A stretch of DNA of 38,485 nt, from the IMG/VR virus record IMGVR_UViG_3300045741_000417, positions 1 to 38,485 of that record; one strand, 5' to 3'. Below the pieces are notes generated by a model. That model did not search any database. It was not told the origin of the DNA and saw only the letters and a program-made list of their open reading frames with translations. The DNA is from a virus. Made by a program: the position numbers and the translations under genes. Shown in pieces: positions 22,072 to 29,533 of this stretch; the stretch's first letter is position 1; every line of letters starts with the position of its first letter.

Positions 22072-22233
22072 ATGTGGGTATTATTAATATTTTGGTGGGG
22101 AGACTTTGCTGGTCAACTAACAAAAGTAGATGGATTTCATAGTAAAAAAGCGTGTTTAGAATTTGTGGATAAAATCAAAGATGAGGCATCTGTGGCTGGC
22201 AGTAGAAGATTTTTTTGTGGTGAAATTAAATAG
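22072..22233 (+). CDS. Very small protein (53 aa)
   Basis: GGAAAGG lies five bases before ATG 22072. The product begins MWVLLIFWWGDFAGQLTKVD, with a hydrophobic start and a strand-helix pattern (GFHSKKACLEFVDKIKDE) plus a late Cys. Two cysteines could pair if exported. It resembles other tiny early phage proteins. Function unknown. Confidence 0.45.
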   Translation: MWVLLIFWWGDFAGQLTKVDGFHSKKACLEFVDKIKDEASVAGSRRFFCGEIK

Positions 22234-22253
22234 CGCCAGGCGAGGAGGTGTTT

Positions 22254-22496
22254 GTGAGTAAAGAACTTTTTAAAATAGAAAAACCTGATTTTAAAAAACA
22301 AGCACACATGCTCGCGCATCGTTATGAGGTTAGTGCATTTACCGATGTTGAGTGGCTAGAAGGAACGCTAGAAAAGCAATTCGGCGAAATATGGGACAAA
22401 GCAATTAGATTTGAAAATGAACGATGCAATGAAATTCTACAGAAATATGGTGACTTTAAACTCCCACGGCCTGAGCAGGGTAAATCGACTACATGA
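22254..22496 (+). CDS. Hypothetical protein (80 aa)
   Basis: GTG 22254 lies six bases after GGAGG, so it is preferred over GTG 22248. The product is helical with Trp residues (DVEWLEGTLEKQFGEIWDKAI) and a single Cys. It is the last gene of the main early run. Function unknown. Confidence 0.5.
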   Translation: MSKELFKIEKPDFKKQAHMLAHRYEVSAFTDVEWLEGTLEKQFGEIWDKAIRFENERCNEILQKYGDFKLPRPEQGKSTT

Positions 22497-22588
22497 CCAG
22501 GATTGCTGTTCGCTGTAACAATCTGCTCATTTTATAGTGAAAAGTTATAAGTTTGTTACATACTCCTATAGGCATGCCATATTTTGCG

Positions 22589-22617
22589 TTGACAAACGGG
22601 CGGAAAAAATAAACTAT
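22589..22617 (+). promoter_or_regulatory. Candidate promoter with consensus -35
   Basis: A perfect TTGACA (22589-22594) is followed after 17 bases by AACTAT (22612-22617), or after 15 by TAAACT. The -10 is poor. ATG 22626 is eight bases on, with no Shine-Dalgarno sequence. Upstream, TGTAACA and TGTTACA form a widely spaced inverted repeat in the otherwise gene-free 22497-22588. Confidence 0.45.
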
Positions 22618-22625
22618 TAGCGTGA

Positions 22626-22826
22626 ATGCAATTAGTTCAAAAAATATGCGCCTGCGGCTGTGGCCGCAAATTCAAAGCGCTAGCGACTAGCCTACAAGTT
22701 TATTACTCTTATTATGAATGCGACCCCAAAGGGCTAAAACCACAGCTACACAAGCTAGAATTCGCTGCGCGCGGTTTTAATTTGCTTTTTAAGCCGTCTA
22801 CTTCCCCGAAGCTTCGTAAGGTTTAA
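22626..22826 (+). CDS. Hypothetical small cysteine-containing protein (66 aa)
   Basis: The N terminus ICACGCGRKFKAL resembles half of a zinc knuckle (CxCxC), and another Cys occurs at YYECDPKG. The remaining sequence is basic. The gene is preceded by its own promoter. Its last 29 bases overlap the end of the opposing gene. Function unknown. Confidence 0.5.
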   Translation: MQLVQKICACGCGRKFKALATSLQVYYSYYECDPKGLKPQLHKLEFAARGFNLLFKPSTSPKLRKV

Positions 22827-23061
22827 TATGCAGCGCACCTTCGATATTCGCTAGGCGGCGGTCGATATTTTGCAGGCTTTCGTCCGTTTTACTTAGTTTA
22901 CTTTCTTGCTTCGATACGTCGCTTTTAGCATTCTCGGCGGTATTGGCAACGTTTGAAAGCCACAGCATCGCTGTCATTGCCAAAATTAATGCCCCACCAC
23001 TACAAGAAAGAAGTGCGAAAACCCACCCGATTGGAACGCTGGTTTTTTCTGTTAGCTTCAT
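22798..23061 (-). CDS. Membrane-anchored coiled-coil protein, XhlA/holin-accessory-like (87 aa)
   Basis: Residues 10-36 (PIGWVFALLSCSGGALILAMTAMLWL) are one membrane helix. The rest (SDVSKQESKLSKTDESLQNIDRRLANIEGAL) is a heptad coiled coil. This architecture is common in small phage membrane proteins linked to lysis (haemolysin XhlA-like). It is not beside the endolysin, which weakens the lysis link. The ATG overlaps the preceding stop. Confidence 0.5.
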   Translation of the reverse strand: MKLTEKTSVPIGWVFALLSCSGGALILAMTAMLWLSNVANTAENAKSDVSKQESKLSKTDESLQNIDRRLANIEGALHIKPYEASGK

Positions 23062-23384
23062 AATCTAAAGTTATCTCCCGCTACAATTCGCAAATGGTCG
23101 CTCGGATTATCAACTAAATGTAAAAGTTTTTTATGCACGGCAAGCGGCGTCCCACCGCATTCATTCATAAAGGCGATAAAAGACGAATCTTTTTTTCCAT
23201 TACGAACTAACCAGCGGAGTGCTTTTTCTAGTTTGTCTTTGGGGAAATGTGCGTAAAGGTGATACAGCACGTTAGTTATACGCTGGTGCGGCTGGTAGCC
23301 ATTCCACACTTTAAGCATGAGTACACGTTCATTGTCGTGCATCGTTTTTATAAATTGGTCGCCTTCTTTTTGTGTAATAAGCAT
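23058..23384 (-). CDS. Hypothetical protein (108 aa)
   Basis: A helical basic protein with YQPHQRITNVLYHLYAHFPKDKLEKALRWLVRNGKKDSSFIAFM, suggestive of a compact helical nucleic-acid-binding domain. ATG 23384 follows AAAGGGCTTACT. It heads a leftward two-gene unit between the early region and the second fibre cassette. No family was recognised. Confidence 0.45.
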   Translation of the reverse strand: MLITQKEGDQFIKTMHDNERVLMLKVWNGYQPHQRITNVLYHLYAHFPKDKLEKALRWLVRNGKKDSSFIAFMNECGGTPLAVHKKLLHLVDNPSDHLRIVAGDNFRL

Positions 23385-23407
23385 AGTAAGCCCTTTATGC
23401 TATATTA

Positions 23408-23436
23408 TTGTCAAAATTTCAAATTTGCACTAAGTT
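23408..23436 (+). promoter_or_regulatory. Candidate promoter of the second fibre cassette
   Basis: TTGTCA (23408-23413; five of six), a 17-base spacer and TAAGTT (23431-23436; weak) end six bases before ATG 23443, and there is no Shine-Dalgarno sequence. The geometry matches other short-leader promoters in this genome. Confidence 0.4.
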
Positions 23437-23442
23437 AAATTA

Positions 23443-23778
23443 ATGAGCAGGTCAAGAATACCACAGGCGGGTAGTTTAGAAGAAAACTGGTTTAGCGCCA
23501 TTTTTATTGACGATAGCGCGTCGAACCATGAAAAAATTTCTTTTACGAACGCAAACGTACAGGGGAGCGCAGTACCAGCAGGCGTGTCAGTAGCAAGGCT
23601 TGTGGCGTCTAAAGATTGTTTTGTGAGTTATGGTAGTAACCCCACAGCGGCAAATACAAAAATGTTTTTACCTGCTGGTGTTATTGAATATTTTGGCGTA
23701 GACCCCGGCAAAAAATTTGCGGCAATTCGAGATACAGCAAACGGAACACTTTACATTTCTTATGGGAGTAGTAACTAA
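23443..23778 (+). CDS. Hypothetical beta protein of the second fibre cassette (111 aa)
   Basis: A beta-rich protein with VARLVASKDCFVSYGSNPTAANTKMFLPAGVIEYFGVDPGKKFAAI. This pattern recurs in small phage virion-associated proteins near fibre genes. It has no export signal or enzyme motif. It starts the 23.4-26.6 kb rightward cassette. A structural or fibre-base role is inferred. Confidence 0.45.
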   Translation: MSRSRIPQAGSLEENWFSAIFIDDSASNHEKISFTNANVQGSAVPAGVSVARLVASKDCFVSYGSNPTAANTKMFLPAGVIEYFGVDPGKKFAAIRDTANGTLYISYGSSN

Positions 23779-24045
23779 ATGGGCTTAATGGGTAGCGGCG
23801 TCGCCACAGAAATTTTAACAGAGGAACTTGCCGACATTCTTAATGATTTAGTCGCACCTGTTAAGGCTACATTTTTACGTTTGCTTAAAATTCAAACAGA
23901 TAGTATTTTTAAAATCGAACAAGGCGCGGTAGCAAGAATTGTAAGGGGCACTTATCCAAGCGCTTTTCAGGTTATCGGTATTATTAAAGTTGATTTAGGC
24001 GGGAAGCTTATTATTACTGCAAACGCCCGTGGTACAGCAATTTAA
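23779..24045 (+). CDS. Hypothetical protein (88 aa)
   Basis: The ATG follows the previous stop with no gap. Residues 10-45 are helical (EILTEELADILNDLVAPVKATFLRLLKIQ), and the rest is beta (AFQVIGIIKVDLGGKLIITANARG). It is probably co-translated with the preceding gene and may form part of the same structure. Function unknown. Confidence 0.45.
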   Translation: MGLMGSGVATEILTEELADILNDLVAPVKATFLRLLKIQTDSIFKIEQGAVARIVRGTYPSAFQVIGIIKVDLGGKLIITANARGTAI

Positions 24046-24057
24046 GGGGAATAAATT

Positions 24058-25707
24058 ATGGCAGACGCATCGGCACTCGAACTAACTAAAGGCGCGGAAC
24101 CCGCCGCCCCCGCCGCTAATGATTATTTAATTTATGTAGATCAAGCCGACGGCGCGTTAAAAAAGAAAAATAATGCTGGCGATGTAATTAATTTAGAAGC
24201 CGCAGTAACTCATATTGCTGGCGACTATACCGCCGCGCAAATTGATAATGTTCCCGCCGGAAATATTATTTCTACAAATGTTCAGGCCGCAATTAATGAG
24301 CTTGACGCGGAAAAAGCCCCAAGTACGCATGTGGGCGCTAATGGTGTCAGCGAGCATGCTCTAGCTACTGGCGCCGCCGCTGGTTTTATGTCGCCGAGTG
24401 ATTTTACGAAACTTGCGGGCGTTGCTACTGGTGCCACAGCAAATGATACCGACGCAAATCTAAAAGCGCGCGCGAATCACACGGGGACGCAGCTTGCTAG
24501 CACTATTTCTGATTTTAATAGTGCGGCTGATACTAGAGTAACGCTAGGAATTCTTGCGCACGAAGCCGCGAGCGACCCGCATTCTGTTTATGCAACAGAT
24601 GCCGATTTAGCAACGGGTTTAGGAACAAAATCAAATGTAGGACACACGCATGTTTCGACAGATATTACAAACTTTGATGAGGCGGCGCAAGACGCAATTG
24701 GCGGTGCTCTTGCTGATACTGCTAGTATTGATTTAAGTTATAATGATTCATTAAATCAAATTAGTGCGGATGTAAAACCCGCGGGCGTTGACCATAACGC
24801 ACTAGCAAATTTTAGTGCTAATAAACATGTTGACCACACCACTGTACAAATTGCTACCGCGGCTACTAGCGGTTTGTCGGGCGGCGGTGATATTTCTGCC
24901 ACAAGAAATTTAAGCTTAAATATTGATGGGCTTACTGCGCAAACAGAAAGAATTGCTAGCGGTGATGAATTGGCTGTTTACGACATATCGCAAACTGCGC
25001 ATAGAAAACTTACTTTGCAGCAATTATTAGGGCAGCGTCGTAGTTTAATCGACGTGATTTATGCGGAAGCGGAAGACTTTATTCGTGACTCACTCGGTGC
25101 GCTTACGGCGGCGGGCGCTGGTACTGGTAATAGTACACAAGTAGGAACTTATGGGCAAGACACGACAGAAAACGCAATAGGAATTTCTGAAAGTGACACG
25201 GGAACTACTACGACAGGACGACGCACAGTAAGTTCCGCGCTTGGTTCTTTAATGTCCACACTAGCAAAATTTCGCTTCGGTGCGCGCATTGCTTTAGAAG
25301 CATTGTCTAATGGTACTGATACCTATACGTCTTATATTGGTTTCTTTGATAACTCAGCAGCTGGCGACCAAAATAACGGTGCATATTTTCGCTATACGCA
25401 TAGTGTAAATGGCGGAAAATGGGAAGCCGTTACCGCAAAAGCTGGCGTAAGAACCGCTACAGATACAGGCGTCGCCGCAAACATTCTTTACGATATTTTC
25501 GAAATTGAAATTGCGCAAGACGGTGCCAGCGTACTTTTCTATATTAACGGCACACTCGTTGCTACCAATACGACAAACATTCCTATAGCGACAGCGGCGC
25601 AGACATTTGGTTATGGCTGGAAAATTGAAAAATCAGCGGGCACAACTGCTAGCGCTATAAGTGCAGACTATTACTATTATGAGCATAGTAGAACAGGGGC
25701 AAGATAA
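24058..25707 (+). CDS. Second tail fibre / spike protein (549 aa)
   Basis: AGGGGAATAAATT precedes the ATG. Residues 24-50 (DYLIYVDQADGALKKKNNAGDVINL) are a common N-terminal fibre segment. Residues 60-300 contain typical shaft phrases such as NVQAAINELDAEKAPSTHV, KARANHTGTQLASTI, HEAASDPHSVYATD, KSNVGHTHVSTDITNF and SGLSGGGDISATRNLSL. Residues about 340-549 resemble a jelly-roll or lectin-like tip (YIGFFDNSAAGDQNNGAYFRYTH, VLFYINGTLVATNT), suited to carbohydrate binding. It is separated from the main tail module by 13 kb, so it may be a second receptor-binding fibre. Confidence 0.75.
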   Translation: MADASALELTKGAEPAAPAANDYLIYVDQADGALKKKNNAGDVINLEAAVTHIAGDYTAAQIDNVPAGNIISTNVQAAINELDAEKAPSTHVGANGVSEHALATGAAAGFMSPSDFTKLAGVATGATANDTDANLKARANHTGTQLASTISDFNSAADTRVTLGILAHEAASDPHSVYATDADLATGLGTKSNVGHTHVSTDITNFDEAAQDAIGGALADTASIDLSYNDSLNQISADVKPAGVDHNALANFSANKHVDHTTVQIATAATSGLSGGGDISATRNLSLNIDGLTAQTERIASGDELAVYDISQTAHRKLTLQQLLGQRRSLIDVIYAEAEDFIRDSLGALTAAGAGTGNSTQVGTYGQDTTENAIGISESDTGTTTTGRRTVSSALGSLMSTLAKFRFGARIALEALSNGTDTYTSYIGFFDNSAAGDQNNGAYFRYTHSVNGGKWEAVTAKAGVRTATDTGVAANILYDIFEIEIAQDGASVLFYINGTLVATNTTNIPIATAAQTFGYGWKIEKSAGTTASAISADYYYYEHSRTGAR

Positions 25708-26084
25708 TGTCATACCTTGATTATTTAAGCGACCCAAAAGCATACGCCGATTTAGCTGAAAGAAAAATGTTTCTTAATAAACTCATGCTAGCAATGAAAG
25801 CAAAAAATATTGGTGAAGGTGTAAATATTTTTCAATATTTAAACATGATGCAAAAGATTAAAAACTGGGCTGTTACAATTCCTAATGGCTACCCATACGC
25901 GGGGACAGTTTACACGATTAATCTACTCGATTGCTGCTTTACAGGTGATATTGAATCGCTAGCAAAGGCACTTGATTGGGGGCGTTCTAACTGCGACGAT
26001 ATGTCTCAATCATACCATTTCTTAAGTGAAGCACGACTCGATTGGATATTAAGCGAATTAAAAGCTTATTTGGGGTGGGCATGA
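25707..26084 (+). CDS. Hypothetical fibre-cassette protein (125 aa)
   Basis: It starts at a TAATG overlap with the fibre stop and ends in an ATGA overlap with the next gene. The product is mostly helical with aromatic residues and a CDDMSQSYHFLSEARLDWILSEL tail. Position right after a fibre gene suggests a fibre chaperone or attachment factor, which is inference. No family was recognised. Confidence 0.45.
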   Translation: MSYLDYLSDPKAYADLAERKMFLNKLMLAMKAKNIGEGVNIFQYLNMMQKIKNWAVTIPNGYPYAGTVYTINLLDCCFTGDIESLAKALDWGRSNCDDMSQSYHFLSEARLDWILSELKAYLGWA

Positions 26085-26581
26085 TTTTTTATTGGGTCAA
26101 AAATAATAAAATTGGCTCAAAATTAATCAGGTGGGGAACAAGCGGTAAAGCGTCGCACTTCGCTGTAGAGTTTGATAAAAAAGTTATTCTCGAATCGACG
26201 ATGCTCAGTGGCGTTCGCCTTAACACAAGTTTTGAATTTAAAAAGCATAATGATATTGTTTACAGTTTAGAAATTACTTGTAGCTTGGAGCAAGAGGAAG
26301 AAATTTATCAGGCGATGATTAAGGGTATTGTTGACAAATATCGCTATGACTATGCGGCAATTCTTTACTTCACCTATCGGGTGTTTTTAAAAAAGATTTT
26401 CAATAAGCCAATACCGGAAGAAAATAAATATGACGATGTACACGCCTACATGTGCATAGAAATTGCAAAGGAATTTCCCGATTTTGTTTTTGGTAACGCG
26501 AAAAAACCAAAGAGCCTGGCCATGTTTTCACCCGACAATTTGTATTGGTTACTTTTTATTGGCAGGCAAAGCTTGACATAA
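26081..26581 (+). CDS. Permuted papain-fold (NlpC/P60- or YiiX-like) protein (166 aa)
   Basis: ATG 26081 overlaps the previous TGA and follows GGGGTGG. H26 in ASHFAVEF near the N terminus, and C125 in HAYMCIEIAKEF near the C terminus, fit the circularly permuted NlpC/P60 (YiiX/LRAT-like) arrangement, where His precedes the catalytic Cys. Known members cut amide or ester bonds, for instance in peptidoglycan or lipids. Linked to a fibre gene, it could act on the host envelope. The fold call is by motif only. Alternative: an inactive relative. Confidence 0.55.
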   Translation: MIFYWVKNNKIGSKLIRWGTSGKASHFAVEFDKKVILESTMLSGVRLNTSFEFKKHNDIVYSLEITCSLEQEEEIYQAMIKGIVDKYRYDYAAILYFTYRVFLKKIFNKPIPEENKYDDVHAYMCIEIAKEFPDFVFGNAKKPKSLAMFSPDNLYWLLFIGRQSLT

Positions 26582-26600
26582 AAACAAAGCCCTTGATAAA
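26573..26600 (+). promoter_or_regulatory. Promoter of the primase-helicase gene
   Basis: A perfect TTGACA (26573-26578), a 16-base spacer and GATAAA (26595-26600; four of six) lie 32 bases before ATG 26633, which has a GGGGAATT ribosome site. The -35 overlaps the end of the preceding gene. Confidence 0.5.
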
Positions 26601-26632
26601 GTCCATTTTGCAATCGCTTTACAGGGGAATTA

Positions 26633-29047
26633 ATGGCTTATCAAATACTATCGCTTCGCCCGAAAACCTATATTCGTGGCGGTAAAGAAATTACTAAACT
26701 TACAGACGACGAACACTACCACGCGCGCTGGCGTTTTGACGACGTAGCGGAGCTTTTTAGCAATCCCAAGGGCATACTAGACCGCAATAACGTGCCCATA
26801 GAGCAGCGCTATAATCTATTCTATACAGTCTCAAATTGCGGCGAAGGCAAGCGTCTTTTCGGCTCGCAAATTTTACTCCCGCTTGATATAGACGGAATTG
26901 ACCGTGACAAATTAGACACTTACGAAAATGTCGTTTTCGATACGTTAAAACTTGACCGCGATAAAACAGCGGTAGTTTCTAGCGGCAATGGCTTGCACTT
27001 TTTAATATTGCTAGCAGCGCCGATACTCAGTAAAGACTATTTCGAAAATTGGCGCCCACAATATAAGGCTGTATGTAAACGCCTTGATAGAGCTTTTGAA
27101 CGCGAAAAATTACCAGGCAAGCCAGATGCTAGCATATTTGACGCCGGAAGAATTCTACGCTTCCCTGAAACGGATAACATAAAACAAGACAAAAAGACCG
27201 GGGAAATTAATAAACGTCGCTGCGTCGTTCGTCGTTCTACGCTTTTACCGCAGGTTATTGACCTGGAAAAACTAAGCCTTTTACCAAAAGTGGGTGCGAG
27301 TGACGCCGTCCCCGATGAGCAGTACAAGCGCATGCGCGTGAGTGACGGCCACGCGGCTTTCGAAGCCTGCGGCTTTCTACAGCATGCCAAGACGAATGCG
27401 GAAAATTTAACAGAGCCAGAATGGTACGCCGCTGCATCTATTATTGGCCGTTTTCGTGGAGGCAAAGAACTATTCCATGAAATAAGTAAGCCCCACCCAC
27501 ATTATAATGAATCGGAAACAAATTTTAAATTAGAGCAGGCGCTAAATAATTCCGGCGCGCGCACCTGCTTAAACATAAATAACTTGTGGGGCAAATGCGG
27601 CGAATGCCCACACTTTCGTAAAATTTCTAGCCCCATTGTTATCATATCTAAAGAGGTCATTCCCAGTGAAGCGATTGGTTTTTGCCTTCCCAAAATTGGT
27701 AACAATGGGGCACCTAATCCCAACGCCGCACCAGTACCGCAGTACAATGATTTACTGCGCGCATTTAAACGCGATTTTAATTATTTTGTGGACGTGGTAC
27801 GAGAAAAAATTGTTGTTTTTGAAAAAACACACTGGGTTGATTTTTCCGATTTACAAGTATGTAATTGGATAAATAGCGTCATGGTTCCAATACCAAAAGA
27901 AAGTATACGACAAGAATTTATCCATTTAGTTAAAGCCGAGAATCATAAAAAGCCGGAAGAAATAGAGCATTTCTTTTTTGAAACTGTAAAAGGTTTTGTG
28001 AATTTAAAAAATGGAATGATAAAAGTCGAAACAATGGAACTTTTGCCACACAATCCGGAAATAGGTTTTACTTATGTCCTGCCTTATAATTACGACCCGG
28101 AAGCAAAAACACCACACTTTGATAAATATTTAGAACAGGTAACAATGGGGCGCCAAGATTTAAAGGAAACCCTACTTGATTTTATGGCTTATTGTTTTGT
28201 TCCTGAATATACCGACCATTGCTTTTTATGGTTGGCTGGTAGTGGACGCAATGGTAAATCAACGTATTCTGAATTGCTGCAAGCTTTAATGGGTAAACAA
28301 AATGTATCGAATGTAATGTTAGATTTTTTTGAAAAAGAAACGTCACTAGCTTTAATGAATCGCAAGCTTTTAAACTGTGGCGAAGAATCAGACAATAAGC
28401 GCATATCCGGTACAATTATGGGAGTACTTAAAGCACTTAGTAGTGGCGCTAGCGTGACTGTCGCACAAAAGTATGAAATTGGTTTTAATATGCGACCCAC
28501 CGCAAAACTTTTATTTTCTTCTAATGTAAAGCCACATATTGAGGGCGTTAATCAAGCTGTAGAATCGCGCTTTATCCTTGTACCTTTCGATATGCGCTTA
28601 GAAGAGGGCGAAAGGAATGATATAGACCCGACTGTAAAAATAAACGTGCTGGCAGAGGCTAGCGGCGTTTTAAATATAGCACTTTCGCGTTTAAAAGGAC
28701 GTTTTCATAACTTTAAGGTACATCGTTCCAAAATTGGAAAAGAGGAAATGCGACAAATTTTAAGAGATAGTGACAGCGTGTTAGAATTTATCGAGGAATG
28801 TTTGTGCGTTGCGGAAGGCGTCGAAACGTCATTAGATGATTTGTATAGTCATTATAAATTATTTTTAAGTGAGACACGGGGAGAAGAAGAAGCCGAAAAA
28901 TTCAAAACTTCTACTGTTTGGTTTGCTCGAAAAATAAGAGATAAATTTAGCGGCCAAGTAAAAACAATTCGTAAGCTTGGAAGCGGTGGGTTACGCTTAA
29001 CGCACTTTGTCGGAATTAAAATAGTCAGGAATAAATCAGAGTTTTAA
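26633..29047 (+). CDS. AEP primase / SF3 helicase, D5-like (804 aa)
   Basis: The N-terminal primase carries D85-I-D87 in LLPLDIDGID and S-S-G-N-G-L-H122, the DxD and GxH signatures of archaeo-eukaryotic primases, followed by RILRFPETDN. A Cys cluster C-GEC-PH lies near residues 315-325. The C-terminal D5-type SF3 helicase has Walker A AGSGRNGKST near 535-543, a downstream acidic box NCGEESDN and TAKLLFSSN as the SF3 motif C. The protein should prime and unwind DNA at the phage origin, which lies immediately downstream. A copy of the iteron CCAAGTAAA is embedded near its 3' end. Confidence 0.92.
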   Translation: MAYQILSLRPKTYIRGGKEITKLTDDEHYHARWRFDDVAELFSNPKGILDRNNVPIEQRYNLFYTVSNCGEGKRLFGSQILLPLDIDGIDRDKLDTYENVVFDTLKLDRDKTAVVSSGNGLHFLILLAAPILSKDYFENWRPQYKAVCKRLDRAFEREKLPGKPDASIFDAGRILRFPETDNIKQDKKTGEINKRRCVVRRSTLLPQVIDLEKLSLLPKVGASDAVPDEQYKRMRVSDGHAAFEACGFLQHAKTNAENLTEPEWYAAASIIGRFRGGKELFHEISKPHPHYNESETNFKLEQALNNSGARTCLNINNLWGKCGECPHFRKISSPIVIISKEVIPSEAIGFCLPKIGNNGAPNPNAAPVPQYNDLLRAFKRDFNYFVDVVREKIVVFEKTHWVDFSDLQVCNWINSVMVPIPKESIRQEFIHLVKAENHKKPEEIEHFFFETVKGFVNLKNGMIKVETMELLPHNPEIGFTYVLPYNYDPEAKTPHFDKYLEQVTMGRQDLKETLLDFMAYCFVPEYTDHCFLWLAGSGRNGKSTYSELLQALMGKQNVSNVMLDFFEKETSLALMNRKLLNCGEESDNKRISGTIMGVLKALSSGASVTVAQKYEIGFNMRPTAKLLFSSNVKPHIEGVNQAVESRFILVPFDMRLEEGERNDIDPTVKINVLAEASGVLNIALSRLKGRFHNFKVHRSKIGKEEMRQILRDSDSVLEFIEECLCVAEGVETSLDDLYSHYKLFLSETRGEEEAEKFKTSTVWFARKIRDKFSGQVKTIRKLGSGGLRLTHFVGIKIVRNKSEF

Positions 29048-29067
29048 AGTTATGTATTTATGCGTTA

Positions 29068-29340
29068 AATCAGCGTCGATGCGTCGCGCTGTGGATAACT
29101 TTTGCTTTTTTGTGGATAAATCGGCCAAGTAAACCAAGTAAAAAAAATACCTGGCCGATACCTGGCCGCAATTAAACACCTGTTTTTGTTTGCATTTTTT
29201 TAATAAGCCAAGTAAACCAAGTAAAATAGGGTATACATAAAGATTATTATTTTTTAAAAAAGTACTAGGGGGGGTATATGATTTTTAATATTTTCTAGAA
29301 CTTTAATGAAAATACTTGGCTTTACTTGGTTTAGCTGGGC
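29068..29340. other. Probable replication origin (DnaA boxes plus iterons)
   Basis: After the primase-helicase gene lie two consensus DnaA-box sequences in reverse orientation (TGTGGATAA at 29090-29098 and 29111-29119). Next come tandem 9-mers CCAAGTAAA at 29125-29142, an 11-bp tandem repeat ATACCTGGCCG at 29147-29168, a second CCAAGTAAA pair at 29208-29225, an AT-rich stretch (29226-29310), then the inverted form TTTACTTGG at 29321-29329 with a near copy at 29311. This is the typical make-up of an initiator-dependent origin. Binding by DnaA or by a phage initiator is inferred. Confidence 0.7.
29125..29329. repeat. Iteron-like array CCAAGTAAA
   Basis: Exact copies are at 29125-29133, 29134-29142, 29208-29216 and 29217-29225, with an inverted exact copy at 29321-29329 and a 7/9 inverted copy at 29311-29319. 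A further exact copy lies at 28954-28962 within the primase gene. Pairs are spaced exactly nine bases apart, about one helical turn. Confidence 0.85.
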
Positions 29341-29341
29341 G

Positions 29342-29527
29342 TCATAAATTTTCGTTGATACCAAAAACGCGCAAAAATAGCTTGGCTTCTTCACGCGCTT
29401 CTTCGATTATTTGTAGCCTATTTTTCGCACCGTGTCCGCCAATTGAAATATTATTTGCGGTTCTTTCTAATTCCGATTTTAAATAAAAAATTAAGGTTAA
29501 AGTTTTAATATTTATAATTTGGGTCAT
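29342..29527 (-). CDS. Hypothetical small protein (61 aa)
   Basis: From ATG 29527 the product reads MTQIINIKTLTLIFYLKSEL onward, strand then helix, with a charged C-terminal helix (LQIIEEAREEAKLFLRVFGINENL). A longer start at 29551 would sit upstream of the -10 box and is rejected. It is a lone leftward gene beside the origin with its own strong promoter. It may regulate replication or packaging genes, but this is inference. No Shine-Dalgarno sequence. Confidence 0.5.
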   Translation of the reverse strand: MTQIINIKTLTLIFYLKSELERTANNISIGGHGAKNRLQIIEEAREEAKLFLRVFGINENL

Positions 29528-29533
29528 TGCTGC

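Noticed and set aside
22797-22820. Terminator at the palindrome CGAAGCTTCG (22807-22816)
   Set aside because: The palindrome has no loop space and no T-run on either side.
27037-27465. Reverse 142-codon frame inside the primase gene
   Set aside because: Overlaps the conserved primase-to-helicase region; no ribosome site or recognisable domain.
29125-29329. CRISPR-like array reading of the 9-mer repeats
   Set aside because: Units are too short, come in tandem pairs and both orientations, and lack uniform spacers. They fit iterons.
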